A DNA stretch of 64,000 bases from Burkholderiales bacterium (GCA_016790165.1 JAEUPL010000009.1:47350-111349); one strand, 5' to 3'. Shown: positions 25,597 to 36,128, counted from the stretch's first letter. The notes: generated from the letters alone by a model not told the origin. Program-made: numbers and translations.

Positions 25597-28500
25597 TGTA
25601 TTACCTGCGCCTAATTTTCCGAAAACTGTTTAACCGGATCACGCTCGCGATCCTGCTCCTGCTTCTGCTGTCCGCGGTGATCTGGTTCATTGGTCCACTG
25701 GTTTCGATCGGTGACCTGCGTCCATTCGCGCCGACGTGGGTGCGTTGGTCATTGATTGCGTTGTTCTGGCTGTTCTGGCTGGCCAAACAGGCCTTGCGCT
25801 GGTGGCGCGAGCGCAACGTCAACGCCGCGCTCCTCAACCAGCTCGCCAAGATGCAAAGCGCTGGCAAACCGTCGGACGGACAAGTGGCTGGTGCTGATGA
25901 GGTTGCGGAGTTGAACAAACGGTTCAAAGACGCCGCCGAAATTCTGAAGAAAACCAAGTTCTCGAGTGACGAAAAAGGCGGCTTTCTCTCCAGTCTTTCG
26001 AAGCAGTATGTGTATCAATTGCCCTGGTATGCATTCATCGGGGCGCCGGGTTCTGGCAAGACGACCGCGCTCATTAATGCGGGTCTCACGTTTCCGCTTG
26101 CCGAGCAATTTGGCAAGGCCGCTATCCGCGGCATAGGCGGTACGCGTAACTGCGACTGGTGGTTCACCAATGAGGCGGTGCTGATCGATACCGCGGGGCG
26201 CTACACCACACAGGAGAGCAACGAATCGATCGACAAGGCTGAGTGGCAGGGCTTTCTCGCGTTGCTCAAGAAGTTCCGGCCCCGGCAACCGTTGAATGGC
26301 GTATTGCTGACCGTCTCCGTCGCCGATGTGCTGCAAATGACAGCGCAAGAGCGCGAGGTTCACGCCGCCACGCTCAAGGCGCGGCTGGCGGAGTTGCGCG
26401 AGGGATTGGGCATTCGCTTTCCGGTCTATGTGCTGGTGACCAAGGCCGACCTGCTGTCGGGCTTCTCTGAGTACTTCCTCAACTACACGCGCGAGGATCG
26501 GGCTCAGGTCTGGGGCTTCACCTTGCCCTACGACGCCAAATCGACGGAACCGATCGCCGTGCGCGAGTCGTTTGCGCAGGAGTTTGATCTGCTTTACCGC
26601 CGCCTGAACGACGGTATGCATCAACGGCTGCTCGATGAACCCGACTTGTCGCGACGCGCACTCGCCTACACCCTGCCACAGCAACTCGTCGGCATCCGTG
26701 ACGTGTTGTCGCGCCTGCTGGGGGCCGTATTCAGCGATTCGAAGTTTTCGGAGCAACCCATGCTGCGTGGGGTGTACTTCACTTCGGGCACGCAAGAGGG
26801 TACCCCGTTTGATCGTGTACTGGGGGCGATGCAGCGCACGTTCCGAGTGCCGGCCAAGGTCCGGGCAGCTGAGACTGTACCGGGCACCGGCAAGAGTTAC
26901 TTCCTGCAAGATCTGTTGCAAAAGGTCATCTTCAAGGAAAGCTTCATCGCCGGGCGAAACATCGTCACCGAGCGCCGTATGCGCTGGTTGCGTTGGGGCG
27001 GGATGGCCGCCTCTGCGATCGCGTTTGTCTGGGCGAACGTCGCCTGGTGGATGAGTTACGGCAACAACAGCAAGTACATTGCGGAGGTGGGCACCCGCGC
27101 GGATGCACTACGTGATTCAGTGGCGGCGATTCCCGCGACGCCGAGCGAAGACGCGCCCGCGCTGTTGCCAACCATGACGCAGGCGCGCGACGTGGCGCAT
27201 AGCGCGAATTTTGATTTCGACAATCCACCCTGGAGTTACCGCTACGGTCTGTATCAGGGGCAAAAACTCGACAGTGCGGCGCAAAATGTCTACTCGCGCC
27301 TGATTGATGATGGTCTGATGCCACGCATCGCCTCACGCCTGACAACGCGCTTGCGTAATGCGGCCAACGAGAAGTCCGACACGAGCTATGAAGCGCTAAA
27401 GGCCTACCTCATGATGTACGAGACGGGTCGCGTGAAAGACGAATTCATCAAGAATTACGTCGGCGCCGACTGGATGGCTTCGATTCCACCGGACGTCGGT
27501 ACCGAGGCGCGCAAGCAAATGCTGTCGCACCTTGATGACATTCTGAAGCAGGGCGCGTTCAAGTCGCCATTCCCGCAAGACAAGGCGCTGGTACAGCAAG
27601 TTCGCGATCAGCTGATGCAGCTTGACCCTGCCAAACGAGCGTACAACTTCATCAAGTCGCAGCTCATCGGCATTGATTTGCCGGAATTCACGGTCGTTCG
27701 GGCGGCGGGTGACCGGGCACCTGCGGTGTTCATGCGGCAAAGTGGCAAATCGCTCAGCGGGGCGGGCGTGCCCGGGTTCTTCAGTGAACGCGGCTACAAC
27801 GAGTACTTCGTCAAAGCATTGAGCAAATGGGGCGCCGAGCTTGCGATCGAGGAAGCCTGGGTTCTCGGTCGCGGGAGCGGTAACGCCACCAAATTGGCCA
27901 CCGCCGCGAACGATATGGCGCGTCTGGACCGCCGCATCCGCGAGCTCTACCTTGCCGACTTCGGAAATGAGTGGCAAAACTTCCTGGCAGACATTCGCCT
28001 CAAGCCGCCACGCAGCATGAACGAGACGATTGAAACCGCCAACGTGCTTGGCTCGCTTGATTCACCGTTGGTGCTGCTTGTGCGCTCGGTTGCGACCGAG
28101 ACCACATTGATTAACACCGACACCGGCCCCGGAAATCGGGTCAATCAGATCAAGGAAAGCGTCAAGCGCGGTCTGGACGAGGTGACTGCGGCGACCTCAG
28201 CGCTTGCCAATGCCCCGATCAATATTGATCGCCCGGAAATGATCGTCCAGGAACGTTTCAAGGACTTCAAGCAGCTGGCGCAACCCACAGGTAAGGGCAA
28301 AATTGACGAGCTCTCCCGCGATGTACAGGAGTACGCGGTGAGTCTGCGTAACGATCAAATCGCGCTCAGCAACGGCAGCACACGTCGGTCGCAAGAGGCC
28401 GACACACGGCTAGCCTCCCGGGCCGCGCAGTTGCCGACGCCGGTTCGCGAGATCATTGAGGCCTTGACCGGCAATGTCGCTCGGTTGACCAAGACCACCT

Positions 28501-29168
28501 TGCAGGCGAACGCGGCGGCACAGGTCAAAGGCGCGGTAGGACAGAACTGTTCGGCGGTCGTGCGCGGGTACCCGTTTGATCGCCGTGCGTCCCAGGATGC
28601 CTTCGGGCAGGACTTCGCGCAAGTGTTTGGTCCGGACGGATCAATCAAGCGAGCGTTTGACCAAATTGCATCGTCCGTGGACATGTCAAAAGACCCATGG
28701 GTACCCCGTGCCGGTCCGGATGGTGCTGCAGCGGGCTCGCCTGAGGACCTCCGTCGCTTCAAGCAGGCGCAGGAAATCCGAGAAGTTTTCTTCGGTGCTG
28801 GCAAATCGCAGCCTGGATTTGAGCTTGACATAAAAGTCACCGCACCCGGCGCAGAAAAAGTCGAGCTGGATGTCGACGGCATGATCGTGTCATCGACCGA
28901 AGAAAGCAAGCGCGTCGTCTGGCCGGGCCCAAAGAATGGCGAAAAGGTCAAACTCGGCATCGCCGGAAAGCCGGCCTTCGTCAGCACGGAGGGATTCTGG
29001 GCGCTGCATCGGCTGGCCGACAAGGGCAACGCGCAGGCCCTGGGCAATGCCGTGGTGGCAACTTTCAATACGGAAGGCCGTGACATCCGCGTCGAGTTGC
29101 GCGCTCGTTCGTTCCGCCATCCGCTCACGTTGCCCGCGCTGCAACGTTTTGGCTGCCCGGGGCGTTAG
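25593..29168 (+). CDS. tssM: T6SS membrane-complex protein TssM (IcmF)
   Basis: At 1191 aa it has the usual size. Two N-terminal membrane segments lie at about residues 14-32 and 50-65. A cytoplasmic NTPase-like domain carries Walker A GAPGSGKTTAL near 150 and a DTAGRY switch near 200. A third span near 470 (AASAIAFVWANVAWW) leads to a large periplasmic region, with the C-terminal beta domain that contacts TssJ in other systems. It overlaps tssL by four bases and is followed immediately by tagF. The intact Walker A suggests nucleotide binding. Confidence 0.96.
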   Translation: MMYYLRLIFRKLFNRITLAILLLLLLSAVIWFIGPLVSIGDLRPFAPTWVRWSLIALFWLFWLAKQALRWWRERNVNAALLNQLAKMQSAGKPSDGQVAGADEVAELNKRFKDAAEILKKTKFSSDEKGGFLSSLSKQYVYQLPWYAFIGAPGSGKTTALINAGLTFPLAEQFGKAAIRGIGGTRNCDWWFTNEAVLIDTAGRYTTQESNESIDKAEWQGFLALLKKFRPRQPLNGVLLTVSVADVLQMTAQEREVHAATLKARLAELREGLGIRFPVYVLVTKADLLSGFSEYFLNYTREDRAQVWGFTLPYDAKSTEPIAVRESFAQEFDLLYRRLNDGMHQRLLDEPDLSRRALAYTLPQQLVGIRDVLSRLLGAVFSDSKFSEQPMLRGVYFTSGTQEGTPFDRVLGAMQRTFRVPAKVRAAETVPGTGKSYFLQDLLQKVIFKESFIAGRNIVTERRMRWLRWGGMAASAIAFVWANVAWWMSYGNNSKYIAEVGTRADALRDSVAAIPATPSEDAPALLPTMTQARDVAHSANFDFDNPPWSYRYGLYQGQKLDSAAQNVYSRLIDDGLMPRIASRLTTRLRNAANEKSDTSYEALKAYLMMYETGRVKDEFIKNYVGADWMASIPPDVGTEARKQMLSHLDDILKQGAFKSPFPQDKALVQQVRDQLMQLDPAKRAYNFIKSQLIGIDLPEFTVVRAAGDRAPAVFMRQSGKSLSGAGVPGFFSERGYNEYFVKALSKWGAELAIEEAWVLGRGSGNATKLATAANDMARLDRRIRELYLADFGNEWQNFLADIRLKPPRSMNETIETANVLGSLDSPLVLLVRSVATETTLINTDTGPGNRVNQIKESVKRGLDEVTAATSALANAPINIDRPEMIVQERFKDFKQLAQPTGKGKIDELSRDVQEYAVSLRNDQIALSNGSTRRSQEADTRLASRAAQLPTPVREIIEALTGNVARLTKTTLQANAAAQVKGAVGQNCSAVVRGYPFDRRASQDAFGQDFAQVFGPDGSIKRAFDQIASSVDMSKDPWVPRAGPDGAAAGSPEDLRRFKQAQEIREVFFGAGKSQPGFELDIKVTAPGAEKVELDVDGMIVSSTEESKRVVWPGPKNGEKVKLGIAGKPAFVSTEGFWALHRLADKGNAQALGNAVVATFNTEGRDIRVELRARSFRHPLTLPALQRFGCPGR

Positions 29169-29855
29169 ATGGACACCGGTCGCGGAGGGGGCGCGCAGGA
29201 CGGAACTGCGGGCACGGGTCCTGGCTTCGCGTGCTTCGGCAAACTGCCCGGCGCTGGCGATTTCATTACGCGTCGCATGCCTTACACGCTGCAACAGTTC
29301 TGGGATCGCTGGTGCGCCAGCGGTATGGAGGCGCTCAAGGAGCGTAATCCCGCGTCGGGCTGGGCGGTTTGGGGAAGCACGCCGAAATGGGGCTTCCTGT
29401 TGCCGGCACAGCCGGGCGTGCCCATCGGGCAGTTGGGCGTGCTCGCCCCATCCTGCGATCGTGTCGGCCGTGTTTACCCCTTCCTCGTTACGACGCCCGT
29501 GCTCACCGGGGACGTCGCGGCCACCATCTCGCGAGCCGGCGCGATTGCGCTGGCTTGGTGTCAGGTGATTGCCGAAATTCAGTTCGCACGTAACACTATC
29601 GAGAGCGCGGACGCCGCACTCGGATACGCGCTACGGCAGGAACTGGCGAATCCAGCACCGGCGCCGGACGCCGACGTTACGCTGCCGCCTGGCGCGAGCC
29701 CGCTCTCGTTGCCTTGGCCCGACTTGGCGGACGTATTCGACGTCAACGGCGGCGAAAGCTACTGGTGGAGCGTACCGCCGGGCACGACTGGATTCCGTGC
29801 ACGTACACATAGCGGGCCGCTGTCCGGTACGCTCTTCCTCAACCTCTGCAGCTGA
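29169..29855 (+). CDS. tagF: T6SS regulator TagF (ImpM/SciT family)
   Basis: A 228-aa ImpM-type protein. The family start GFACFGKLPGAGDFITRRM and the block GVLAPSCDRVGRVYPFLV are clear, as is the C-terminal SYWWSVPPGTTGF. TagF is a post-translational repressor in Pseudomonas and acts through the FHA protein. Its presence with TagH, the phosphatase and the kinase completes the phosphorylation control set. The ATG directly abuts the tssM stop. It is the last T6SS gene in the window. Confidence 0.93.
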   Translation: MDTGRGGGAQDGTAGTGPGFACFGKLPGAGDFITRRMPYTLQQFWDRWCASGMEALKERNPASGWAVWGSTPKWGFLLPAQPGVPIGQLGVLAPSCDRVGRVYPFLVTTPVLTGDVAATISRAGAIALAWCQVIAEIQFARNTIESADAALGYALRQELANPAPAPDADVTLPPGASPLSLPWPDLADVFDVNGGESYWWSVPPGTTGFRARTHSGPLSGTLFLNLCS

Positions 29856-29892
29856 TGGTCTGTTGCGCCGAAGACATCCGGGCTGGACACGG

Positions 29893-32601
29893 GTGACCAC
29901 GACGATTTCTGCACTCGAGCAGATTGACGAGACGCTCTACTTGTGCCCGAGTGATCGTGCGGCGCGCGGTTGGCGTCTGCGCTTGAGCCGGGGCGGAGGC
30001 TCCAGTGCCATCGCGTCATGCCGAGCGGTGGAATCGTGGTTGGTTGACGTGTGGCAACGGGGCATGTTGTTCGGGTACTTGCCCGCCGCCCCCGCCTTGT
30101 TCCCACTGCAGGCGCAACGTGCGTTGTGGTTGGCACTGATCGATGACCAGTCCTCGATGCTTTTGGCGGAGCGCGATGCGGCTGCGGCGCAGGCCGACGA
30201 GGCGTGGAGACTCGCGGTGCGTCATGGATACGCGTTTCCGCGACAGACCAGGTCGGCGCTGGGCGCCGACAACGTGGCATGGTTCGCCACCCTGGCGCGC
30301 GCTGCGCGCAACTGGCTGCGTACTCGCGGCTTGGCGACTCGCGCCGAGCTGCCGGCGCTGCTGGCGGCGCACGCCCACGCGTTGCACCCACTTCTACCGA
30401 GCCGCATCCGGCTCACACCGACATTCGCGTCAGATCCCGCGCTCGATGCGCTGTGGCAAGCATTGCGCGGGCAGGGCGTGGACGTCGCGGCGCTTGACTA
30501 CCGCACGAGGGGGGGCGCATCGCCACTGCCCGTCGTCTACCGCGCAGGGGATGTCGACCACGAGCTGGACTGCGCGCTGGACTGGGCAATACAGCAGCTT
30601 TCTCAGTCAGGGCGGGGCGACAGCGAAGACCGCGTCGTCACGTTGATCGTTCCCGATTTCGCGCAGACGCGTGAACGGTGGCAGCGGCGTCTGCGCGAGC
30701 GGCTCAATCCGGGGTGGTGGCAGGATCCGGCGACCGATCGTGATCAGTACGATCTATCGCTCGGGCGATCACTGGCCGATCAGCCCACGATTCGCGCGCT
30801 ATTGACGCTGTTGCACGCAACGACGCAGGCCGTTGATGTGGAACTCATCGCGCAGGCGCTGACCCATCCGCGTTGGGGCGGGTCACCAGGCGAGGCAGGC
30901 GTGGTGCACGCTCAGCTGCGTGATCGGATGGATCGCGGCATCGCGGCGACGACTCTCGCTGACTGGTGTATTCCACCTACCGCGCGCGTGCTGATTGAGC
31001 AACTGGCGACCGACGGCGGCTTGCGGCGCACGCGCCGCGCATACAGCGACGTAGTTGCGCAGTTCACTCTGGAATTTTCGCGGCGCGCGATGATTGCACG
31101 CAGTGAACTGTTCCAGCTGGAGGAGGCATGGCGCCAACTGCTGCATGACTGGTGTGGATTCGACGACTGGTTTCCGCCGTTGTCCTGGCCGAATGCGATG
31201 AGTGAGCTGTCGCGTCTGGCGCGAGATACGGTGTTCCAACCGGAATCTGGTGTCGGTCGCTTGCAGGTGATCGGTCTGCTTGAGTCAGCCGGGGTGCCAC
31301 TCGAGCGCGCCCGGCTGCTCGGCATGAACGATCGTGTACTGCCGGAACGATTTGCGCCAAACGCGCTGCTGCCACGTGCTTGGCAAGGCGCGGCGGGTGT
31401 CGGTCTCGGTTCACGTGCAGAGGTTGCCGCGCGCGCCAACCGGATCGTGATGAACTGGCGGGCATTGATTGCCGACCTGAGCGTGTCCTATGCAGCGCAA
31501 GACGATGACACACCGCTTGGCCTGTCGCCGTTGTTCGCCGCCTGCCCGGTGCGGGATGCGCCCGCGCGCGCGTGGCGCGCCGAATCGTCGTCGCGGTGTG
31601 CGGCGCTGCAGACCATCAGTGACGAAAGACTGCCGCCTGCGGCGAGCGATGCAGGTGACAATGCCGATCACACGTTAAGCCCGAGTCGGTTGCGGGAGCA
31701 GGCGCAATGTCCGCGACGCGCGGCAGCCCTACGCCTCGGTCTGCAGCCGTGGCCTGCGGTGTCCGACGGGATTCCACCGGCGCTGCGCGGCAGTCTTGTG
31801 CACGCGATGCTGGCGGCGTACGGTAGCGCGCGACGGGACGCGCCCCTGGATGCGGGATTGCTGACCGACGTCAGCCTGAATGCCCTGGACGAATTGATTG
31901 CGAACGAACGCACCTTGCGGCCGGCAATCGCTGACGTCATCTGGCAGACCGAGCGCACGCGCATCGCCGAGTTGTTGGAAAAGGTGCTTGCGGTCGACGC
32001 AGCCCGCCCGGCATTCGCCGTCGTCGCGGTAGAGGAAGCAGTCCGCGCGACGGTCGCGGGCCAGCGCTTTCGCGGCAAATTTGACCGGGTAGATCAGGTG
32101 GGTGACATGCGCATCATCCTCGACTACAAAACCGGCAACGTGAGTCGCAGCGACTGGATCCCCGAGCACAATGACGGACGCCTCGCCGACCCTCAGTTGC
32201 CACTGTACGCGCTGATGGATCGCGAACGTTTGACTTCGGCACACCGTGGTGACGCGCCGCCGCCGGTGCGTGCCGTCGCGTGGTTCGTGGTCAATGATGA
32301 CCGCGTGAGCTGCGTCGGCGCAGGCGACGACCACGCGCTGAACGGCGGTCGTCAGGCGCCGCAGTTACAGAGCTGGGACAGCGCAGTAGCCCTCTGGGAG
32401 CCGGCAGTTGCGAGCCTCGTGGCGGAGTGGCACGCTGGCATCGCTGACATCGCGCCGCTAAAAGGCAGAGCGACTTGCCAGCGTTGCGAGTTCGGCGCTT
32501 TCTGCCGCGAGCGCTGGTCTCTAAGCGGAACCGAAGAGGGCGCGGATAGCTCCCTCGCGGAGAGCCTCTCCGAGCGGTCCAATTCGGCACGCGATGACTG
32601 A
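29893..32601 (+). CDS. AddB-like/RecB-family PD-(D/E)XK nuclease, probable DNA repair protein
   Basis: About 902 aa from GTG 29893. The frame is open further upstream inside tagF, so the start is provisional. The N-terminal two thirds resemble an inactive helicase fold (YLCPSDRAARGWRLRLS at the start, LGMNDRVLPERFAPNALLP near residue 480). The C-terminal nuclease domain has ILDYKTGN near 745. Cysteines CPRRAAAL near 610 and CQRCEFGAFC near the end form the four-cysteine pattern of AddB-type iron-sulfur nucleases. It probably works with the next gene in double-strand break processing. The stop overlaps the next start by eight bases. Confidence 0.85.
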   Translation: MTTTISALEQIDETLYLCPSDRAARGWRLRLSRGGGSSAIASCRAVESWLVDVWQRGMLFGYLPAAPALFPLQAQRALWLALIDDQSSMLLAERDAAAAQADEAWRLAVRHGYAFPRQTRSALGADNVAWFATLARAARNWLRTRGLATRAELPALLAAHAHALHPLLPSRIRLTPTFASDPALDALWQALRGQGVDVAALDYRTRGGASPLPVVYRAGDVDHELDCALDWAIQQLSQSGRGDSEDRVVTLIVPDFAQTRERWQRRLRERLNPGWWQDPATDRDQYDLSLGRSLADQPTIRALLTLLHATTQAVDVELIAQALTHPRWGGSPGEAGVVHAQLRDRMDRGIAATTLADWCIPPTARVLIEQLATDGGLRRTRRAYSDVVAQFTLEFSRRAMIARSELFQLEEAWRQLLHDWCGFDDWFPPLSWPNAMSELSRLARDTVFQPESGVGRLQVIGLLESAGVPLERARLLGMNDRVLPERFAPNALLPRAWQGAAGVGLGSRAEVAARANRIVMNWRALIADLSVSYAAQDDDTPLGLSPLFAACPVRDAPARAWRAESSSRCAALQTISDERLPPAASDAGDNADHTLSPSRLREQAQCPRRAAALRLGLQPWPAVSDGIPPALRGSLVHAMLAAYGSARRDAPLDAGLLTDVSLNALDELIANERTLRPAIADVIWQTERTRIAELLEKVLAVDAARPAFAVVAVEEAVRATVAGQRFRGKFDRVDQVGDMRIILDYKTGNVSRSDWIPEHNDGRLADPQLPLYALMDRERLTSAHRGDAPPPVRAVAWFVVNDDRVSCVGAGDDHALNGGRQAPQLQSWDSAVALWEPAVASLVAEWHAGIADIAPLKGRATCQRCEFGAFCRERWSLSGTEEGADSSLAESLSERSNSARDD

Positions 32602-35600
32602 GCTGAACGCGTTATCTGGCGCACCGTCCCCTGACGAGCCTTCGTCTGACGCGCCCGTCCGAGCGCGCGCTCTGGATGTCAACGAATCGTTCATCGTGCA
32701 AGCGCCCGCTGGTTCTGGCAAGACGGAATTGCTGGTGCAGCGCCTGCTTTCGCTCCTGGCGACAGTGGACGATCCGTCGGAAATTCTTGCGATCACATTC
32801 ACGCGCAAGGCGTCGCAGGAGATGCGCGAACGCCTTCTTGGCGCGTTGCAACAGGCATCGGTTGCACCAGATCCGTCTGCGCTGCCGGTCGCGCAGATGC
32901 GCCGCGCGCTCGCGGAACAGGTGCTGCGGCGCGACCGGGCACTAGGCTGGAATCTGATCGCCACGCCCGATCGGCTGAGCATCGATACGTTTGACGCCTT
33001 CTGCGCCCGCATCGTCACCCGCGCCAATCTTGCCACGGTCGCCTCCGAAGGCGCGCTTGGCCGAATCGAAGACGATCCCGGCGACCTCTATCGCGAGGCC
33101 GCGATCAAGGCACTGGGCGCTGCTGAAGTCGCAGACGCTGCGCGCGAGGTGTTGGCCATTGCCGCCAATCGGGTTGAGAGCGTGGTAGAGCTTATGGCTG
33201 GCCTGCTCGCGCGGCGCGCCCAATGGCTCGGCGCAGCACTCGATACGTCCGAACGCGGCATCGAGCGGCTCGCGGCCCGTTTGCGCCACGCGGCCGACGC
33301 CGCCATCGCACGGCTGGATCAGCAGTGGCGTCGCGATGATCCCGATGGCCAAATGCACGCGACGGTCGGGCGCCTGCTCGCGCACACCGCACAAACGCTC
33401 GGTCACACCGCCAGCAACGACAAGCAACGTGCCATCGCGCCGATGCGCGCGTCGGCAGCGATCGCGTGGCCCGGCCTGGCGCGAGGCACTTCGGCCCGCA
33501 CGCCGACGCTAGCCGACTTACCAGTCTGGAACGCCGTAGCGGCGATGCTGCTGACTGGCGACGACGCACCGCAGCTGCGCAAGCCCGGTGGTGTCAACAA
33601 GACGGCGGGCTTCCCAACCCCCGCTGACAAGACCTACGCCGACATCGATCCCGGCGTTCGCTCCGACCGCAAAGCCGAGTTCATTCACTTGCTCGAAGCG
33701 ATGCAAGCGACCAGGGAGCTTGTGGCCTGTCTCGCCGAGTTACAACATGTACCCACGCTCGCGGCAATTGCCGAGCATGAAACAGCACTGCGCGCCACGC
33801 TGATCCTGCTGCGACAGGCCGCAATTGAGCTTCTGGTCATGATGCGCGAGCGGGGCGTCGCCGATTTCAGCGCCGTGATGACGGCCGCGCTGACTGCGTT
33901 GCGCGAGAACCGCGCTGATGTGTTGGCAAATCTGGACGCGCAGTTGCGACACGTACTGGTCGATGAAGTCCAGGACACCAATCCCGCACAGTTCGACTTG
34001 CTTGCTGTGCTCACTGCCGACTGGGCGCGTGGCGACGGCCGCACGCTATTTCTGGTGGGCGACCCGATGCAATCGATTTATATGTTCCGCGACGCGGACG
34101 TCAGCCTGTTTCGTCGTGCGCAGCAAGTTGGCGTGGGGCCAGTGCGTCCCGTACCGCTCACGCTCACCGCAAATTATCGCTCGCAACCGGAAGTGGTCCA
34201 TTGGGTCAATCGCGCACTGGCCTTGGCCTTCACCCGCGGTGAACGGGGTCTGTTTGCAGACGATGACTCAATCGCGTTTGTCGGCGCGACGGCCACACGG
34301 CCGGGCAGCGATGACGAGGGGCAGAACCAGATTGATGCGACCTCCGCCGAGGCTGAGGCCCGGGAGGTGGTAGAAGCGATCAGTTGGCGGCTACGTGCAC
34401 ACTCCGACGAGCGCATCGCGGTGCTGGCACGCACTCGGGGCGATGCAAGTGTGGTGATAGAAGCACTGCAGGCGCATGGCATCGCCTTCAGTGCCACGGA
34501 GTTTGCTCGCTGGTCTGCCCGCGAGCGGGTGCGCGACTTGACCACGCTCACCGATGCCGTGCTTGCGCCGTGGGACCGGGTTGCCCTTTATGCCATGCTG
34601 CGTTCGCCCTGGGTCGGTTTGCGACTCGACACCCTGGTTCGGCTGAGCGCCGAGCTGGCCGACAGGCCTGCGCACCCCGCCTGGCGTGCGTTGAACAATG
34701 ACTGGACGAAGCGCCTGGACAGCGACGAAGCGGCTCGGGTTGCGTTGGCCTATGCAGCGCTCTCGGTCGGCGCAGCCCGGGCCTGGCTGGCGAGTCCGGC
34801 TGAGCGCGTCGAGGCGGTGTGGCGCGCGTTGGACGGACCGGCTTTGCTGCAAAGCGACGGGGCGTGCGCGGAGGTAAGGCAATTCTTCGAGTGGCTTGAT
34901 GACATGGCGCCAGGCGGCCTGCTGCCGCCGCGGCAAACGCTGCGTCGCGCACTCGAGGAAAAACGCCGCTCGTTTGCCTCGACAGTGCGAACCGGCGACG
35001 CCGCAATCCCGGCCCGGGTTGAGCTACTGACGATCCATAAGGCCAAGGGTCTGGAATGGGATCACGTATTCGTGGTTGGCTGCGACCGCGCGCCGCGCGC
35101 CGACGCGCGATCGCTTGCGAGTTGGCGTTTTCAGCCGTTGCCTGGCACCGCGCCGGGGGCTGGCCGCAGCTTCGCTATCGCCGCTCGCGACACGCGCAGG
35201 CAGACCGCCGGCAGCGTCTACGACTTTCTTGCCCGATTCAATCGATCATCGCGCCTCGACGAAAGCAAGCGTCAACTTTATGTGGCGGTGACGCGAGCGA
35301 AGCGGACCCTCACCTTGAGTCGACAAGCCGCGCACTGTGCGCCACCGTATGGGAGTTTTGCTTACTGGCTGGGCTGGCAGGCAGCAGCAGCGCCGGACAA
35401 CCTCGCGGATAGCGCATCAACGCCAGCCAGCACTCGCCTCTGTCGTGCGGCGTCGCTGGACCGCCGGGTGGACCTGCCAGCACCACTGCCGCCGGATAGT
35501 GTTCAGTGGCCCGTCTACGCGGCCGATGCGGTGGGCGCCGATACGAACATTGACGCAGAAAGTCGTCACGAACGGGCCGTAGGAATCGTCGGTCATCGTC

Positions 35601-36100
35601 TGTTCGAGGGACTGGCGCTTGCGATGCGAACCGCTGGCGGGTCGTTCGTGCCACCGGTCTCGGTTATTCAGCGAGCCTTGCACGACGCGGGCGCCGATCG
35701 TGACTCGTCTAACGCGGTCGCCGCGCGTCTGGCGGCATGGTTTGCCGGGGCGGCCCAACGTGACAACGTGCGTTTGCTTTTCTCACCAGCGCACCGGCAC
35801 GCGGCGCAGGAAGTTGAGCTGGCCGTTGCGGAGCCAGGTGAGGGCACCCTGCGAGTCGACCACACCTTCGTGACGGCCGACGGCGCGTGCTGGGTCGTGG
35901 ACTACAAGTTCGCCGAGCCGCACAACGCGGACGCGGGAAGCGAATCGACTGATGCGTGGGTAGACCGTCAGACCGCGCAATATCGCGATCAGTTGCAGCG
36001 CTATCGGCGCGCGTTGGCTCAGGCTCGCCGAATTGACCCTGCAGCGATCACCTGCGCGATTTACTTTCCCTGGCTGGATCGCCTGGTCAGACTGGCCTGA
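32594..36100 (+). CDS. AddA/RecB-like UvrD-family helicase-nuclease
   Basis: An 1168-aa superfamily 1 helicase with a C-terminal nuclease. Visible motifs are Walker A APAGSGKTELLVQRL (near 36), Ia ITFTRKASQEMRERL, Walker B VDEVQDTNPAQFDLL (near 457), GDPMQSIYMFRDAD (III) and LTIHKAKGLEWDHVFV (V). YVAVTRAKRTL (VI) follows. The nuclease end has WVVDYKFAEP followed by QYRDQLQRYRRAL, the RecB-nuclease signature. With the preceding gene it forms an AddAB-like pair for resection and recombination loading, inferred from family. Confidence 0.9.
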   Translation: MTELNALSGAPSPDEPSSDAPVRARALDVNESFIVQAPAGSGKTELLVQRLLSLLATVDDPSEILAITFTRKASQEMRERLLGALQQASVAPDPSALPVAQMRRALAEQVLRRDRALGWNLIATPDRLSIDTFDAFCARIVTRANLATVASEGALGRIEDDPGDLYREAAIKALGAAEVADAAREVLAIAANRVESVVELMAGLLARRAQWLGAALDTSERGIERLAARLRHAADAAIARLDQQWRRDDPDGQMHATVGRLLAHTAQTLGHTASNDKQRAIAPMRASAAIAWPGLARGTSARTPTLADLPVWNAVAAMLLTGDDAPQLRKPGGVNKTAGFPTPADKTYADIDPGVRSDRKAEFIHLLEAMQATRELVACLAELQHVPTLAAIAEHETALRATLILLRQAAIELLVMMRERGVADFSAVMTAALTALRENRADVLANLDAQLRHVLVDEVQDTNPAQFDLLAVLTADWARGDGRTLFLVGDPMQSIYMFRDADVSLFRRAQQVGVGPVRPVPLTLTANYRSQPEVVHWVNRALALAFTRGERGLFADDDSIAFVGATATRPGSDDEGQNQIDATSAEAEAREVVEAISWRLRAHSDERIAVLARTRGDASVVIEALQAHGIAFSATEFARWSARERVRDLTTLTDAVLAPWDRVALYAMLRSPWVGLRLDTLVRLSAELADRPAHPAWRALNNDWTKRLDSDEAARVALAYAALSVGAARAWLASPAERVEAVWRALDGPALLQSDGACAEVRQFFEWLDDMAPGGLLPPRQTLRRALEEKRRSFASTVRTGDAAIPARVELLTIHKAKGLEWDHVFVVGCDRAPRADARSLASWRFQPLPGTAPGAGRSFAIAARDTRRQTAGSVYDFLARFNRSSRLDESKRQLYVAVTRAKRTLTLSRQAAHCAPPYGSFAYWLGWQAAAAPDNLADSASTPASTRLCRAASLDRRVDLPAPLPPDSVQWPVYAADAVGADTNIDAESRHERAVGIVGHRLFEGLALAMRTAGGSFVPPVSVIQRALHDAGADRDSSNAVAARLAAWFAGAAQRDNVRLLFSPAHRHAAQEVELAVAEPGEGTLRVDHTFVTADGACWVVDYKFAEPHNADAGSESTDAWVDRQTAQYRDQLQRYRRALAQARRIDPAAITCAIYFPWLDRLVRLA

Positions 36101-36122
36101 GCCGGCATCAAGCAGGGCACTC

Positions 36123-36128
36123 TAGAAT
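36123..36128 (+). promoter_or_regulatory. -10-like element upstream of ribF
   Basis: TAGAAT lies 71 bases before the ribF start in the short gap after the helicase gene. No convincing -35 hexamer sits at the right distance, so this is only a candidate. Confidence 0.25.
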
